Positions 6,321-12,190 of a DNA stretch of 12,190 nt are shown here, piece by piece. Each line of letters opens with the position of its first letter. Within the stretch, counting starts at the first letter, position 1. A program made the position numbers and the translations under genes. The notes below the pieces were generated by a model. The model saw nothing but the letters and a program-made list of their open reading frames with translations. It searched no databases and was not told where the DNA came from. This DNA comes from JBBRUG01 sp038247995 (GTDB lineage Bacteria > Chloroflexota > Chloroflexia > Chloroflexales > Chloroflexaceae). Location of the stretch: NCBI GenBank assembly GCA_038247995.1, contig JBBRUG010000178.1:1-12190 (forward strand). The letters are read 5' to 3'.

Positions 6321-6896
6321 ATGGCTCAAACGCGCCTAGTGATCGCCGACGATGAGTCGATCATTCGCATGAATTTGAAAGAAACACTGGTTGGTTTAGG
6401 CTACCTCGTGGTCGGTGAAGCCGGCGATGGAGTCTCGGTAATCAACCTGGCCCGCGAGTTGCGGCCGGATCTGGTATTGATGGATATCAAGATGCCCAAG
6501 CTCGATGGTATTCAGGCGGCCAAGATCCTCACCGAAGAGAAGATCTCACCCGTTCTGCTGCTTACGGCTTACTCCGACCGGGAACTAGTCGAGCGCGCTA
6601 AAGAGGCCGGCGTGGTGAACTATGTTGTCAAACCCTTCCGCGAGGCCGAACTCCTGCCGGCGATCGAGATCGCTATGGCGCGCTATCAGGAGTTTCTTGA
6701 GATGGATCACGAGATCGCCGATCTCAAGGAAGTGCTGGACACACGTAAGCTTGTCGAGCGCGCAAAGGGCATCTTGATGGATTCGCAGGGCCTCAAAGAG
6801 GCCGAGGCGTTCCGCAAGATCCAGCAACTCTCCATGAATACCCGCAAGTCGATGAAAGAGATCGCCCAGGCAATTTTGCTAGCTAACGAAATCTAA
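6321..6896 (+). CDS. Response regulator with REC and ANTAR RNA-binding domains
   Basis: A 191-residue cytoplasmic protein. Residues 1-120 form a receiver domain: acidic pocket D10/D11, phospho-acceptor D55 (LVLMD), T82 in LLTAYS, and K104 in VVKPF. After a coiled-coil linker (about 113-136) comes an ANTAR domain (about 137-189) with KLVERAKGILMDSQGLKEAEAF and the C-terminal helix containing MKEIAQAIL. ANTAR regulators (AmiR, NasR, EutV, PdtaR/Rv1626) bind paired hairpins in mRNA leaders and prevent termination or control translation. The architecture and length match the PdtaR/EutV type, whose partner kinase is usually encoded elsewhere; none is present here. GGAAAGG lies 7 nt before the ATG. 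It heads a plus-strand cluster; the next gene begins 6 nt after its stop. Targets are unknown. Confidence 0.95.
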   Translation: MAQTRLVIADDESIIRMNLKETLVGLGYLVVGEAGDGVSVINLARELRPDLVLMDIKMPKLDGIQAAKILTEEKISPVLLLTAYSDRELVERAKEAGVVNYVVKPFREAELLPAIEIAMARYQEFLEMDHEIADLKEVLDTRKLVERAKGILMDSQGLKEAEAFRKIQQLSMNTRKSMKEIAQAILLANEI

Positions 6897-6902
6897 GCGC
6901 TC

Positions 6903-7523
6903 GTGTCGGAACAGGCTCAGACTCCGCCCGAACCTACTTCTCCTGCCGCACCTGCGCGCTCCTGGCGCTCCTGGTTGATGGCCGCGCTGCCGTTTGTCTT
7001 GACGGCGGTTGCGGCCGTTGGGTTCAGCCTCGCGCTGCAGGTGCTGATCTTTCCGCGTACTGCCGACCCCACAGCTTTGATCCAGACCCCAACGGTAGCG
7101 TCGCTGAACCCCAGTTTGCCGCAGGCGCCGCCCGCTGATCCCGCCAATCCGACTGAAGCTCCTACTGCGCCGACAGCTATTCCCGATGAAAGCTTGCTGC
7201 GCCTTGAACTACTTGATCTCGAGAATGAGGATCAGCGCTTGTGGGGCGTGGTCTATTTGCTCCGTGCCGCTAATCAGCTCGATGACGCGGTTGCGGCGTT
7301 GCAGATTAACGATCTGATCGAGACGGATCGGACGCTGATGGCCGCCCGGCGCTCGCTCGACCGGGCCTACGCTGTCAGCCCCGACGCCGAACGCGGCCCG
7401 ATCGATAGCCTACGCCTCGAACTCAGCCGGATCCGCGACGACCTCGGCCCGCGGCCCGAAGGCGCCGATCGGCGGCTGCGTCAACTCCGGCGCCTGGTGT
7501 TAGGCCTGGTAGACGAGGGGTAA
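6903..7523 (+). CDS. Bitopic membrane protein of unknown function
   Basis: A 206-residue protein starting with GTG, 6 nt after the ANTAR regulator stop; there is no clear ribosome-binding site, so translational coupling is likely. It has a short Pro-rich cytoplasmic start, one membrane helix (about 25-50), a Pro/Ala/Thr linker (about 52-95) and a helical domain (about 97-206) rich in Leu, Arg and Asp, probably outside the membrane. The C-terminal part reads like a helical bundle (LLRLELLDLENEDQRLW; LRLELSRIRDDLG; RRLRQLRRLVLGLVDEG). I do not recognise a family. Tight linkage to the response regulator suggests a shared process, but no sensor motif is visible. Confidence 0.85.
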   Translation: MSEQAQTPPEPTSPAAPARSWRSWLMAALPFVLTAVAAVGFSLALQVLIFPRTADPTALIQTPTVASLNPSLPQAPPADPANPTEAPTAPTAIPDESLLRLELLDLENEDQRLWGVVYLLRAANQLDDAVAALQINDLIETDRTLMAARRSLDRAYAVSPDAERGPIDSLRLELSRIRDDLGPRPEGADRRLRQLRRLVLGLVDEG

Positions 7524-7562
7524 GCAGGCGTTAGCGCATCCATCAGGAAAGAGGAAGTTACA

Positions 7563-8462
7563 ATGCTCCATGAAGCCAATACCGATCCAATCATCTCCCG
7601 GCTCGGCATTCCGCTCCTGCCCGCGCCAATCACTACTGCCGGGCAGCAGCGCGCCCAGGCCCAACTGGCTGAAGCGCAAGCCAACTACGAACGCGATCCA
7701 AGCCTGGAACACACAATCTGGTATGGTCGTCGTGCCGCCTACTGCCTCCAATTCAATCGCGCGCTGGCGATCTTCAGCACCGGGATCGCCCAATTTCCCG
7801 CCGCGTATGAACTGTATCGTCATCGGGGGCATCGTCTGATCAGTGTGCGCCGCTTTGATGAGGCCATTGCCGACTTCGAACGCGCTGCCGCGCTCGCCGC
7901 CGACCAACCGGTTGCGCTTGAGCCCGACGGCGTGCCGAATCGGATCAATCGCCCACTCGCTACCGGTCACTTCAACATCTGGTACCACCTTGGCCTGGCG
8001 CGCTACCTTATTGGCGAGTATGCCGCCGCCCGTGACGCATACCAGACCTGCCTGAACTATGTGGATAACGATGATGGGCTGACGGCAACCTCCGACTGGC
8101 TTTATATGACCTACCAGCGCCTTGGTGATCCCGCTGCAGCAACGGCGCTCCTCGAAAAGATTCAACCGGCGATGGAACTGGTCGAAGACGATGCCTACCA
8201 TCGGCGGTTGCTGATGTATAAGGGCCTGATGACCCCCCAAGAACTGCTGAACCCGCCCGCCGCCGATGACCCGGACGCGGCCGAGTTGACGCTGGTTACC
8301 CAGGGTTATGGTGTAGGTAACTGGTATTTGCAGCGTGGCGAAGCGGTTGCTGCAATGGCGGTGTTTGCACGCATGCTTCAGACGCGCAGTTGGGCCGCCT
8401 TCGGCTACATCGCCGCCGAAGCTGATGTCGCACGAATCGGCGCAGCATCAGGTATACTGTAA
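7563..8462 (+). CDS. Cytoplasmic tetratricopeptide-repeat protein
   Basis: A 299-residue protein with no signal peptide or membrane helix. TPR-like helix pairs are seen at about 49-80, 81-114 (YELYRHRGHRLISVRRFDEAIADFERA), 137-168 (NIWYHLGLARYLIGEYAAARDAYQTCL), 174-207 (DWLYMTYQRLGDPAAATALLEK) and 247-280. The insert VALEPDGVPNRINRP (117-131) before the third repeat resembles a motif in a TPR family I recall from several phyla without a known function. TPRs bind protein partners. GAGGAAG lies about 6-8 nt before the ATG. It is 39 bp downstream of the bitopic protein gene and probably in the same operon. The partner is unknown. Confidence 0.9.
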   Translation: MLHEANTDPIISRLGIPLLPAPITTAGQQRAQAQLAEAQANYERDPSLEHTIWYGRRAAYCLQFNRALAIFSTGIAQFPAAYELYRHRGHRLISVRRFDEAIADFERAAALAADQPVALEPDGVPNRINRPLATGHFNIWYHLGLARYLIGEYAAARDAYQTCLNYVDNDDGLTATSDWLYMTYQRLGDPAAATALLEKIQPAMELVEDDAYHRRLLMYKGLMTPQELLNPPAADDPDAAELTLVTQGYGVGNWYLQRGEAVAAMAVFARMLQTRSWAAFGYIAAEADVARIGAASGIL

Positions 8463-8506
8463 AAATATTGCTTCAGGCGTGTATGATCTAGTTGCCCTCG
8501 CGTGAG

Positions 8507-8522
8507 GCGCGTCATAACGCGC
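8507..8522. other. Small hairpin in the spacer before map
   Basis: GCGCGT (8507-8512) pairs with ACGCGC (8517-8522) across a CATA loop, 29 nt before the map start codon. There is no U-tract, so it is unlikely to be a terminator. The 89-bp spacer also has TATACT (8453-8458, overlapping the TPR stop region) and TATGAT (8482-8487), either of which could be a -10 element, though no good -35 accompanies them. Confidence 0.35.
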
Positions 8523-8551
8523 TCCTGGGCGCGGACAACCAGCTACATTTT

Positions 8552-9334
8552 ATGGCCATTACGCTAAAATCACCGCGCCAGATCGAACTGCTCCGTGCTG
8601 CCGGGCAGTTGGTGCGCGCCACCTTCGAACTGCTCCGCGAACAGATCCGCCCTGGTGTTACCACAGCCGAGCTTGATGCAATCGCCGAGGGATTTATTCG
8701 TTCGCACGGCGCCGAGCCGGTCTACAAAGGCTACGTGCCGCCCAGCCGGCGGGGTTGGCCGAATACGCCGCCCTTTCCGGGCACGATTTGCGCTTCGGTG
8801 AACGAAGTGATCTGCCATGGCATCCCCAGCAAAAAGGATCGGCTGCGCCAGGGCGACGTGATCGGCATTGATATTGGGCTGCGCCTGAATGGTTGGATCG
8901 GTGATGCCTGCGAAACCTTCCCCGTCGGCGAGGTTGATTCGACCACAGCCAAGCTGCTTGACGTAAGTGCGCGTTGCCTGGATTTGGGCATTGCTCAGGC
9001 GCACGTAGGCAATACGCTGGGCGATATCGGCGCGGCGATCCAGCGTCATGCCGAAGCGGCGGGTTTTAGCGTGGTGCGCGAGTATACCGGCCATGGCCTT
9101 GGGCGCAACCTTCACGAAGATCCAACGATCCTGCACTATGGCGAGCCCGGCACCGGCCGTAAGCTGATGGCCGGCATGGTCTTTACGATCGAGCCGATGA
9201 TCAACGTCGGCACCGCCGAAACTCGCCTCGATCGCGACGGCTGGACAGTGCGTACCGCCGACGGTAAGCGTTCGGCACAGTTCGAACATACGCTGGCGAT
9301 CACCAATGAGGGGCCGATCCTCCTTACCGCATAA
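8552..9334 (+). CDS. map: Methionine aminopeptidase, type I
   Basis: This 260-residue enzyme removes the initiator methionine from new proteins whose second residue is small. All metal and catalytic residues of the pita-bread fold are present: H89 (VICHGIP), metal ligands D107 (IGIDIG), D118 (WIGDACETF), H181 (TGHGLGR), E214 (FTIEPM) and E245 (QFEHTLAI), plus H188 (LHEDP). About 12 extra residues (VPPSRRGWPNTP, 62-73) precede the FPGTICASVNEV stretch compared with the Escherichia coli enzyme. The start at ATG 8552 (MAITLKSPRQIELLRAAG) matches the usual N terminus. A TTG at 8492 would add 20 residues without family similarity. No ribosome-binding site is evident. It is followed after 9 bp by a small gene, likely co-transcribed. 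Confidence 0.97.
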   Translation: MAITLKSPRQIELLRAAGQLVRATFELLREQIRPGVTTAELDAIAEGFIRSHGAEPVYKGYVPPSRRGWPNTPPFPGTICASVNEVICHGIPSKKDRLRQGDVIGIDIGLRLNGWIGDACETFPVGEVDSTTAKLLDVSARCLDLGIAQAHVGNTLGDIGAAIQRHAEAAGFSVVREYTGHGLGRNLHEDPTILHYGEPGTGRKLMAGMVFTIEPMINVGTAETRLDRDGWTVRTADGKRSAQFEHTLAITNEGPILLTA

Positions 9335-9343
9335 GAGGCAGTG

Positions 9344-9628
9344 ATGAGCGCTAAATCCGCATCGCTTGAAGTTCAGCTCGTTGCGGCGTTGCAAGCCGGC
9401 GATGCAACAACAGCGCGCGCGCTAGCCACAGCATTGCACGAACGCGGATTTGATCTGGCGGCGCTTACCAAGGCCCTCGAAGCGCAGCCCCACCTGGAAG
9501 AGTCGCTCTGGGACCTAATGAGTGATGTCATTCCGGTTTCGCGGCGCGCAAAAAAGCGGCGCGCAGTTCGCGCCGCTGAAGAGCGGGATTGGGGCGATTG
9601 GGAAGAAGGCAAGCAGGATCGGCGCTAA
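9344..9628 (+). CDS. Small charged protein of unknown function downstream of map
   Basis: A 94-residue soluble protein. The first two thirds are helical and Ala/Leu-rich (LEVQLVAALQAGDATTARALATALHE); the last third is basic then acidic, with RRAKKRRAVRAAEERDWGDWEEGKQDRR. I do not recognise a family. ATG 9344 is chosen over the GTG at 9341 because AGAGG (9334-9338) is then 5 nt away, not 2. It begins 9 bp after the map stop, so it is probably in the map operon. Its stop codon overlaps the stop of the convergent gene by 3 nt. The basic patch could bind RNA or DNA, but that is a guess. Confidence 0.75.
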   Translation: MSAKSASLEVQLVAALQAGDATTARALATALHERGFDLAALTKALEAQPHLEESLWDLMSDVIPVSRRAKKRRAVRAAEERDWGDWEEGKQDRR

Positions 9629-10080
9629 CGCATGCGATAAATCACAATCGATGCCGGGCCGGTGTCGTCGCGGGCAAGTACTTCAACCTGAGCCGAGTCG
9701 ACCGAGCCGCGGCTCAACGGATCAAAATTGGCCCGCCCCTCAACATAGTAATAATAGGTTGTCCCAGCCAGACTAAAACCGCGCAGGTTGCTCTCACGAG
9801 CGCTCGTCCCAGGCGTCAGTTCGATCAGGCGATCAGGCACGGCGCCGCTCACATGAGCCCGTACGGCTTCCTGTACCGGAGCCAGGCTTTGCGCCGGAGC
9901 GTACGGCGTCGGCGTCGGCAATAACCAGGCCACCGCCCACACGAGTACAGCGGCAAGCAGCACTACTTCAACCGCAAGCAGCAACCCGAAGGCGTGGGCG
10001 TTGATTCGATGGACAGGTCGCTCATAGACACGCTCACGGAGCGTATTCTCTGCACCCTGATGTGTGGAGACGTTGATCAC
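9625..10080 (-). CDS. Bitopic membrane protein of unknown function
   Basis: A 151-residue protein with a polar N-terminal segment (1-30), one membrane helix (about 31-54, GLLLAVEVVLLAAVLVWAVAWLL), a Pro/Ala linker, and a small extracytoplasmic domain (about 68-151) with predicted beta character (RGFSLAGTTYYYYVEG; SAQVEVLARDDTGPASIVIYR). The start is GTG at 10080, with only a weak GGGC upstream; no better start precedes the membrane helix. I do not recognise a family. Its stop overlaps the stop of the upstream-strand small gene (9625-9628), so the two genes converge without a terminator between them. It is divergent from the YggT-like gene across 171 bp. Confidence 0.78.
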   Translation of the reverse strand: MINVSTHQGAENTLRERVYERPVHRINAHAFGLLLAVEVVLLAAVLVWAVAWLLPTPTPYAPAQSLAPVQEAVRAHVSGAVPDRLIELTPGTSARESNLRGFSLAGTTYYYYVEGRANFDPLSRGSVDSAQVEVLARDDTGPASIVIYRMR

Positions 10081-10195
10081 GGCGTTGCCCTTTAGTTCAA
10101 TCGCGCCGTTCTGGATAGACGTTGAGTGGGAATGGTGTGAGTGATCCTCACCCTCGTAGTCTAACAGAGACGCGTTACGACAGCCATAGGTCGAA

Positions 10196-10224
10196 AGTCA
10201 TAAATCACTGACAGTGATCTGACT
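10196..10224. promoter_or_regulatory. Palindrome upstream of the YggT-like gene
   Basis: ATCACTGACAGTGAT (10204-10218) is a perfect 7-1-7 palindrome; AGTCA (10196-10200) and TGACT (10220-10224) extend it with a small asymmetric bulge. It lies 33 bp before ATG 10252 in the divergent spacer. It could be an operator or an RNA hairpin. The rest of the 171-bp spacer has no convincing promoter. Confidence 0.45.
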
Positions 10225-10251
10225 GATGCCACATTACGGCACTTATCTTCT

Positions 10252-10581
10252 ATGACGACTCAACCCGCTAAAAAGATGCACGCTTCGCCGACTCATTCGG
10301 CGTATGTTGCGGCTCCGGCATGGATCATCGGCATGTTGGCAGCATTATTGCTAGCTCGGTTTATGCTGCAACTCTTTGCCGCTCGCCCGGAGAACCCGGC
10401 CTTTGCGCTGCTGTTGACGCTGACCGAGCCGTTGCGCGCACCACTGGCCTTTTTGGATGCCGGACAGCCGCTCTATGGCGCGATCCTTGAATACTCGACC
10501 CTGACGGCAGCGCTGCTGGTGCTGATTCTGGGTTATCTGATCTGGATTGCCCTGCGGATTGCAACAGTTCGTCGTCATTGA
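10252..10581 (+). CDS. YggT-like small membrane protein
   Basis: A 109-residue protein with two membrane segments (about 20-45 and 80-104). The central stretch RFMLQLFAARPENPAFALLLTLTEPLRAPL and the later ILEYSTLTAALLVLILGYLIW match the pattern of YggT-family proteins (L..L..NP......Y.LTEPLL.P and .E.STL.A......GYL). YggT proteins are integral membrane proteins; roles in osmotic tolerance, cell division (SepG/YlmG in actinobacteria and plastids) and cofactor assembly have been suggested. ATG 10252 has no clear ribosome-binding site; ATG 10276 is an alternative and loses only eight polar residues. A second small membrane protein gene begins 61 bp downstream, so the two are probably one operon. 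Confidence 0.78.
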   Translation: MTTQPAKKMHASPTHSAYVAAPAWIIGMLAALLLARFMLQLFAARPENPAFALLLTLTEPLRAPLAFLDAGQPLYGAILEYSTLTAALLVLILGYLIWIALRIATVRRH

Positions 10582-10628
10582 TCGTTATAGCAAGGTTCGC
10601 GCCAGCAATGGCCGAACTATTGGAGATC

Positions 10629-10634
10629 AGGAGG
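10629..10634 (+). promoter_or_regulatory. Strong ribosome-binding site fixing the start at 10643
   Basis: AGGAGG lies 8 nt before ATG 10643. It rules out the longer open frame that begins at 10547 inside the YggT-like gene, and it is the best Shine-Dalgarno match in the window. Confidence 0.9.
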
Positions 10635-10642
10635 TTTTGTTA

Positions 10643-11086
10643 ATGCTGGAAAATGTTGGCACGTTACTAGGCTGGCTGCTGTTTGCAATGGCGATCGCGC
10701 TCGTGATTGCGCTTGTAGGGCTGGCGCTGATTGCGCGTAGTATCAGAAACCTGAATGTGCCCGATGACGCCGACTTCTTCACTACGCTGCGCCATGTACC
10801 ATTGGCGCTGGTAGTATTACTTGACCTGCTCGATTTCGGGCTGGATATTTTTGCTGCGCCGATTGCGTGGATCGTACTCGATCGTTTACATTTGCGTGGG
10901 CTGCGCAATAAAGCGGCGCTGGAGGCGCTCATTCCATTTACTCAACCGATCCCGACGTTCTCGATCGGCTGGATTGTGGTGCGCATGCTCGATATGGGCA
11001 CGCCGCCTGGGGCATACCCGCACACGCTTGATGCAGCCTATTATGAGACACGCCCGCGGCGGCGGTTGCCTTCGAGCGAAGAGTGA
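10643..11086 (+). CDS. Small integral-membrane protein of unknown function
   Basis: A 147-residue protein: membrane helix at about 9-32, a polar loop (ARSIRNLNVPDDADFFTTLRHVP), a hydrophobic region at about 51-80 that may cross once or twice (PLALVVLLDLLDFGLDIFAAPIAWIVLD), an amphipathic stretch with IPFTQPIPTFSIGWIVVR, and a charged C-terminal tail. I do not recognise a named family, though small proteins of this layout seem common in Chloroflexota. The start is fixed by AGGAGG. It lies downstream of the YggT-like gene on the same strand and faces cysK across an 80-bp gap with a hairpin. Confidence 0.85.
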   Translation: MLENVGTLLGWLLFAMAIALVIALVGLALIARSIRNLNVPDDADFFTTLRHVPLALVVLLDLLDFGLDIFAAPIAWIVLDRLHLRGLRNKAALEALIPFTQPIPTFSIGWIVVRMLDMGTPPGAYPHTLDAAYYETRPRRRLPSSEE

Positions 11087-11116
11087 TCTGGTTTAGGGCG
11101 TGGGGGATGGGTGGTT

Positions 11117-11159
11117 CGGCCGACGAGTTGTACACAAGCAGCGTAGCACTCGCCGGCCG
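11117..11159. terminator. Possible bidirectional terminator between convergent genes
   Basis: CGGCCGACGAGT (11117-11128) pairs with ACTCGCCGGCCG (11148-11159) except for one A-C mismatch, around a 19-nt loop. It sits in the 80-bp gap between the plus-strand membrane-protein gene and minus-strand cysK. On the plus strand it is followed by TTTGATTCT, a weak U-tract; on the minus strand none is evident. The G+C-rich stem is strong, but the loop is long, so this is moderate evidence. Confidence 0.45.
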
Positions 11160-11166
11160 TTTGATT

Positions 11167-12096
11167 CTACTCGTCGGGGAAGAGGGCCGTGCTGAGGTAA
11201 CGCTCACCGTTGCTCGGCACAATAAAAACGATCAGTTTGCCGGCGTTCTCCGGGCGCGCGGCGAGGCGTAGTGCCGCAGTAGCGGCGGCGCCGCTGGAGA
11301 TGCCGACCATCAACCCCTCCTCGCGGGCTAGCCGGCGCGCCATCGCAAAGGCGTCGTCGTTGCTCACCTGCAAGATCTCATCGATCACTTCCATATTCAA
11401 CACGTCCGGTACAAAGCCCGCCCCGATGCCCTGGATCTTGTGTGGGCCGGGTTTCCCGCCCGACAGTACCGGCGATGCTTCGGGTTCAATTGCGATAACC
11501 TTAAATTCGGGCTTGCGGGCTTTGATTACCTCGCCTATGCCGGTAATCGTGCCGCCTGTGCCCACCCCACCGACTAGAAAATCTATCTGACCGTCAGTGT
11601 CGTTCCAGATCTCCTCAGCGGTGGTGCGTCGATGCACTTCCGGGTTGGCCAGGTTCTTGAATTGTTGGGGCATAAAGCCATTTGGTAGGTCGGCGAGAAT
11701 TTCTTCGGCCCGCGCGATTGCCCCCCGCATCCCATCGGGGCCAGGCGTAAGCACCAGTTCGGCGCCATATCCGCGCAGCAGTTTGCGTCGCTCGATGCTC
11801 ATTGTTTCGGGCATAGTCAGGATCAGCCGATAGCCCTTCGCCGCAGCAACAAAGGCCAGGCCAATGCCGGTATTGCCGCTGGTCGGTTCAACCAGCACTG
11901 TCTCTCCCGGCGTGATCTGGCCTGCCTGTTCGGCTGCTTCGATCATCGCCAGGCCGATCCGATCCTTCACACTGCTCGCGGGGTTGAAGAATTCCAGCTT
12001 GGCAACGACGGTTGCTGCCGTATCATTCACTTTGCCCAATCGAACCAGCGGTGTGTTGCCGACTAACTCCGTAATCGACTGATAAATGCGCGCCAT
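11167..12096 (-). CDS. cysK: Cysteine synthase A (O-acetylserine sulfhydrylase)
   Basis: A 309-residue PLP enzyme that makes L-cysteine from O-acetyl-L-serine and sulfide. PLP lysine K44 is in the PASSVKDR motif; the substrate loop PTSGNTG is at 71-77; the phosphate-binding GVGTGGT is near 177-183; the SSG that contacts the pyridine nitrogen is near 267-269 (VGISSGAA); the family's PSNGERYLST closes the protein. Length and the MPETMSIERRKLLRGYGAELVLTPG stretch favour the CysK type over CysM. AAAGGAC lies 7 nt before ATG 12096. The C terminus is normal. No sulfur-responsive riboswitch or T-box is visible in the short upstream part shown; instead an 8-bp tandem array starts 37 bp before the start codon. 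Confidence 0.97.
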   Translation of the reverse strand: MARIYQSITELVGNTPLVRLGKVNDTAATVVAKLEFFNPASSVKDRIGLAMIEAAEQAGQITPGETVLVEPTSGNTGIGLAFVAAAKGYRLILTMPETMSIERRKLLRGYGAELVLTPGPDGMRGAIARAEEILADLPNGFMPQQFKNLANPEVHRRTTAEEIWNDTDGQIDFLVGGVGTGGTITGIGEVIKARKPEFKVIAIEPEASPVLSGGKPGPHKIQGIGAGFVPDVLNMEVIDEILQVSNDDAFAMARRLAREEGLMVGISSGAAATAALRLAARPENAGKLIVFIVPSNGERYLSTALFPDE

Positions 12097-12132
12097 TGGG
12101 AATGTCCTTTCTAACGATCCGTTTCCAGTTCT

Positions 12133-12190
12133 CAGTCGGCCAGTCGGCCAGTCGGCCAGTCGGCCAGTCGGCCAGTCGGCCAGTCGGCCA
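12133..12190. repeat. 8-bp tandem array (CAGTCGGC) upstream of cysK, cut by the window edge
   Basis: Seven full copies of CAGTCGGC (12133-12188) plus two bases at the edge; in the direction of cysK the unit is GCCGACTG. The array begins 37 bp upstream of the cysK start codon, where a promoter or leader would lie, and continues beyond the window. Only 36 bp with the ribosome-binding site separate it from the gene, and no -10/-35 pair is visible there. Confidence 0.95.

Noticed and set aside
7500..8240. 246-codon open frame antisense to the TPR gene
   Set aside because: The plus frame has a ribosome-binding site and TPR pattern; the antisense frame has neither.
8570..9394. 274-codon open frame antisense to map
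   Set aside because: The plus strand encodes a complete methionine aminopeptidase with all catalytic residues; the antisense product has no recognisable motif.

Overview
The window looks like chromosomal DNA of a Chloroflexota bacterium, most likely of the Chloroflexales (Chloroflexus/Roseiflexus/Oscillochloris type). I infer this from gene content and style and could not test it by a search. The clues are a GT-C membrane protein fused to a C-terminal periplasmic module common in this phylum (GHFV..PLL..W...GG...G.PLT...QCFEYACLEW), a lipoprotein with a long Thr/Pro/Ala linker, an ANTAR response regulator, G+C-rich DNA, and many 7- and 8-bp short tandem repeats between and inside genes. No phage, transposase, CRISPR, rRNA or tRNA gene is visible.

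Layout. Positions 1-2579 hold two minus-strand genes: a MATE-family efflux pump (1056-2579) and, downstream, a DUF72/YecE-like TIM-barrel protein (107-973). GTAGGG...CCCTAC hairpins lie between the two genes and at the end of the second. A divergent spacer (2580-2866) with heptamer repeats leads to the largest gene, an 874-residue integral-membrane glycosyltransferase-like protein (2867-5491, +). Its frame is interrupted by a cassette of 8-, 7- and 21-bp tandem repeats. A convergent lipoprotein gene follows (5604-6116, -).

A plus-strand cluster runs from 6321 to 9628: an ANTAR response regulator, a bitopic membrane protein, a TPR protein, type I methionine aminopeptidase and a 94-residue protein of unknown function. 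The regulator has a good sigma70-type promoter with an 18-bp dyad just downstream of the predicted start of transcription. Next come a convergent bitopic membrane protein (9625-10080, -), a YggT-like membrane protein and a second small membrane protein (both +, 10252-11086), and convergent cysK, cysteine synthase A (11167-12096, -). An 8-bp tandem repeat lies directly upstream of cysK and runs off the window edge.

Most genes are housekeeping or envelope functions. The strongest unusual signal is the set of short tandem repeats. The 8-bp array inside the glycosyltransferase gene is not a multiple of three. I worked out that loss of one unit gives a stop at 3907-3909 and gain of one unit gives a stop at 3864-3866, so the array could act as an on/off switch for a surface-polysaccharide enzyme. 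A second 8-bp array 36 bp upstream of the cysK start could tune its expression. Whether either array varies in nature cannot be seen from one sequence.
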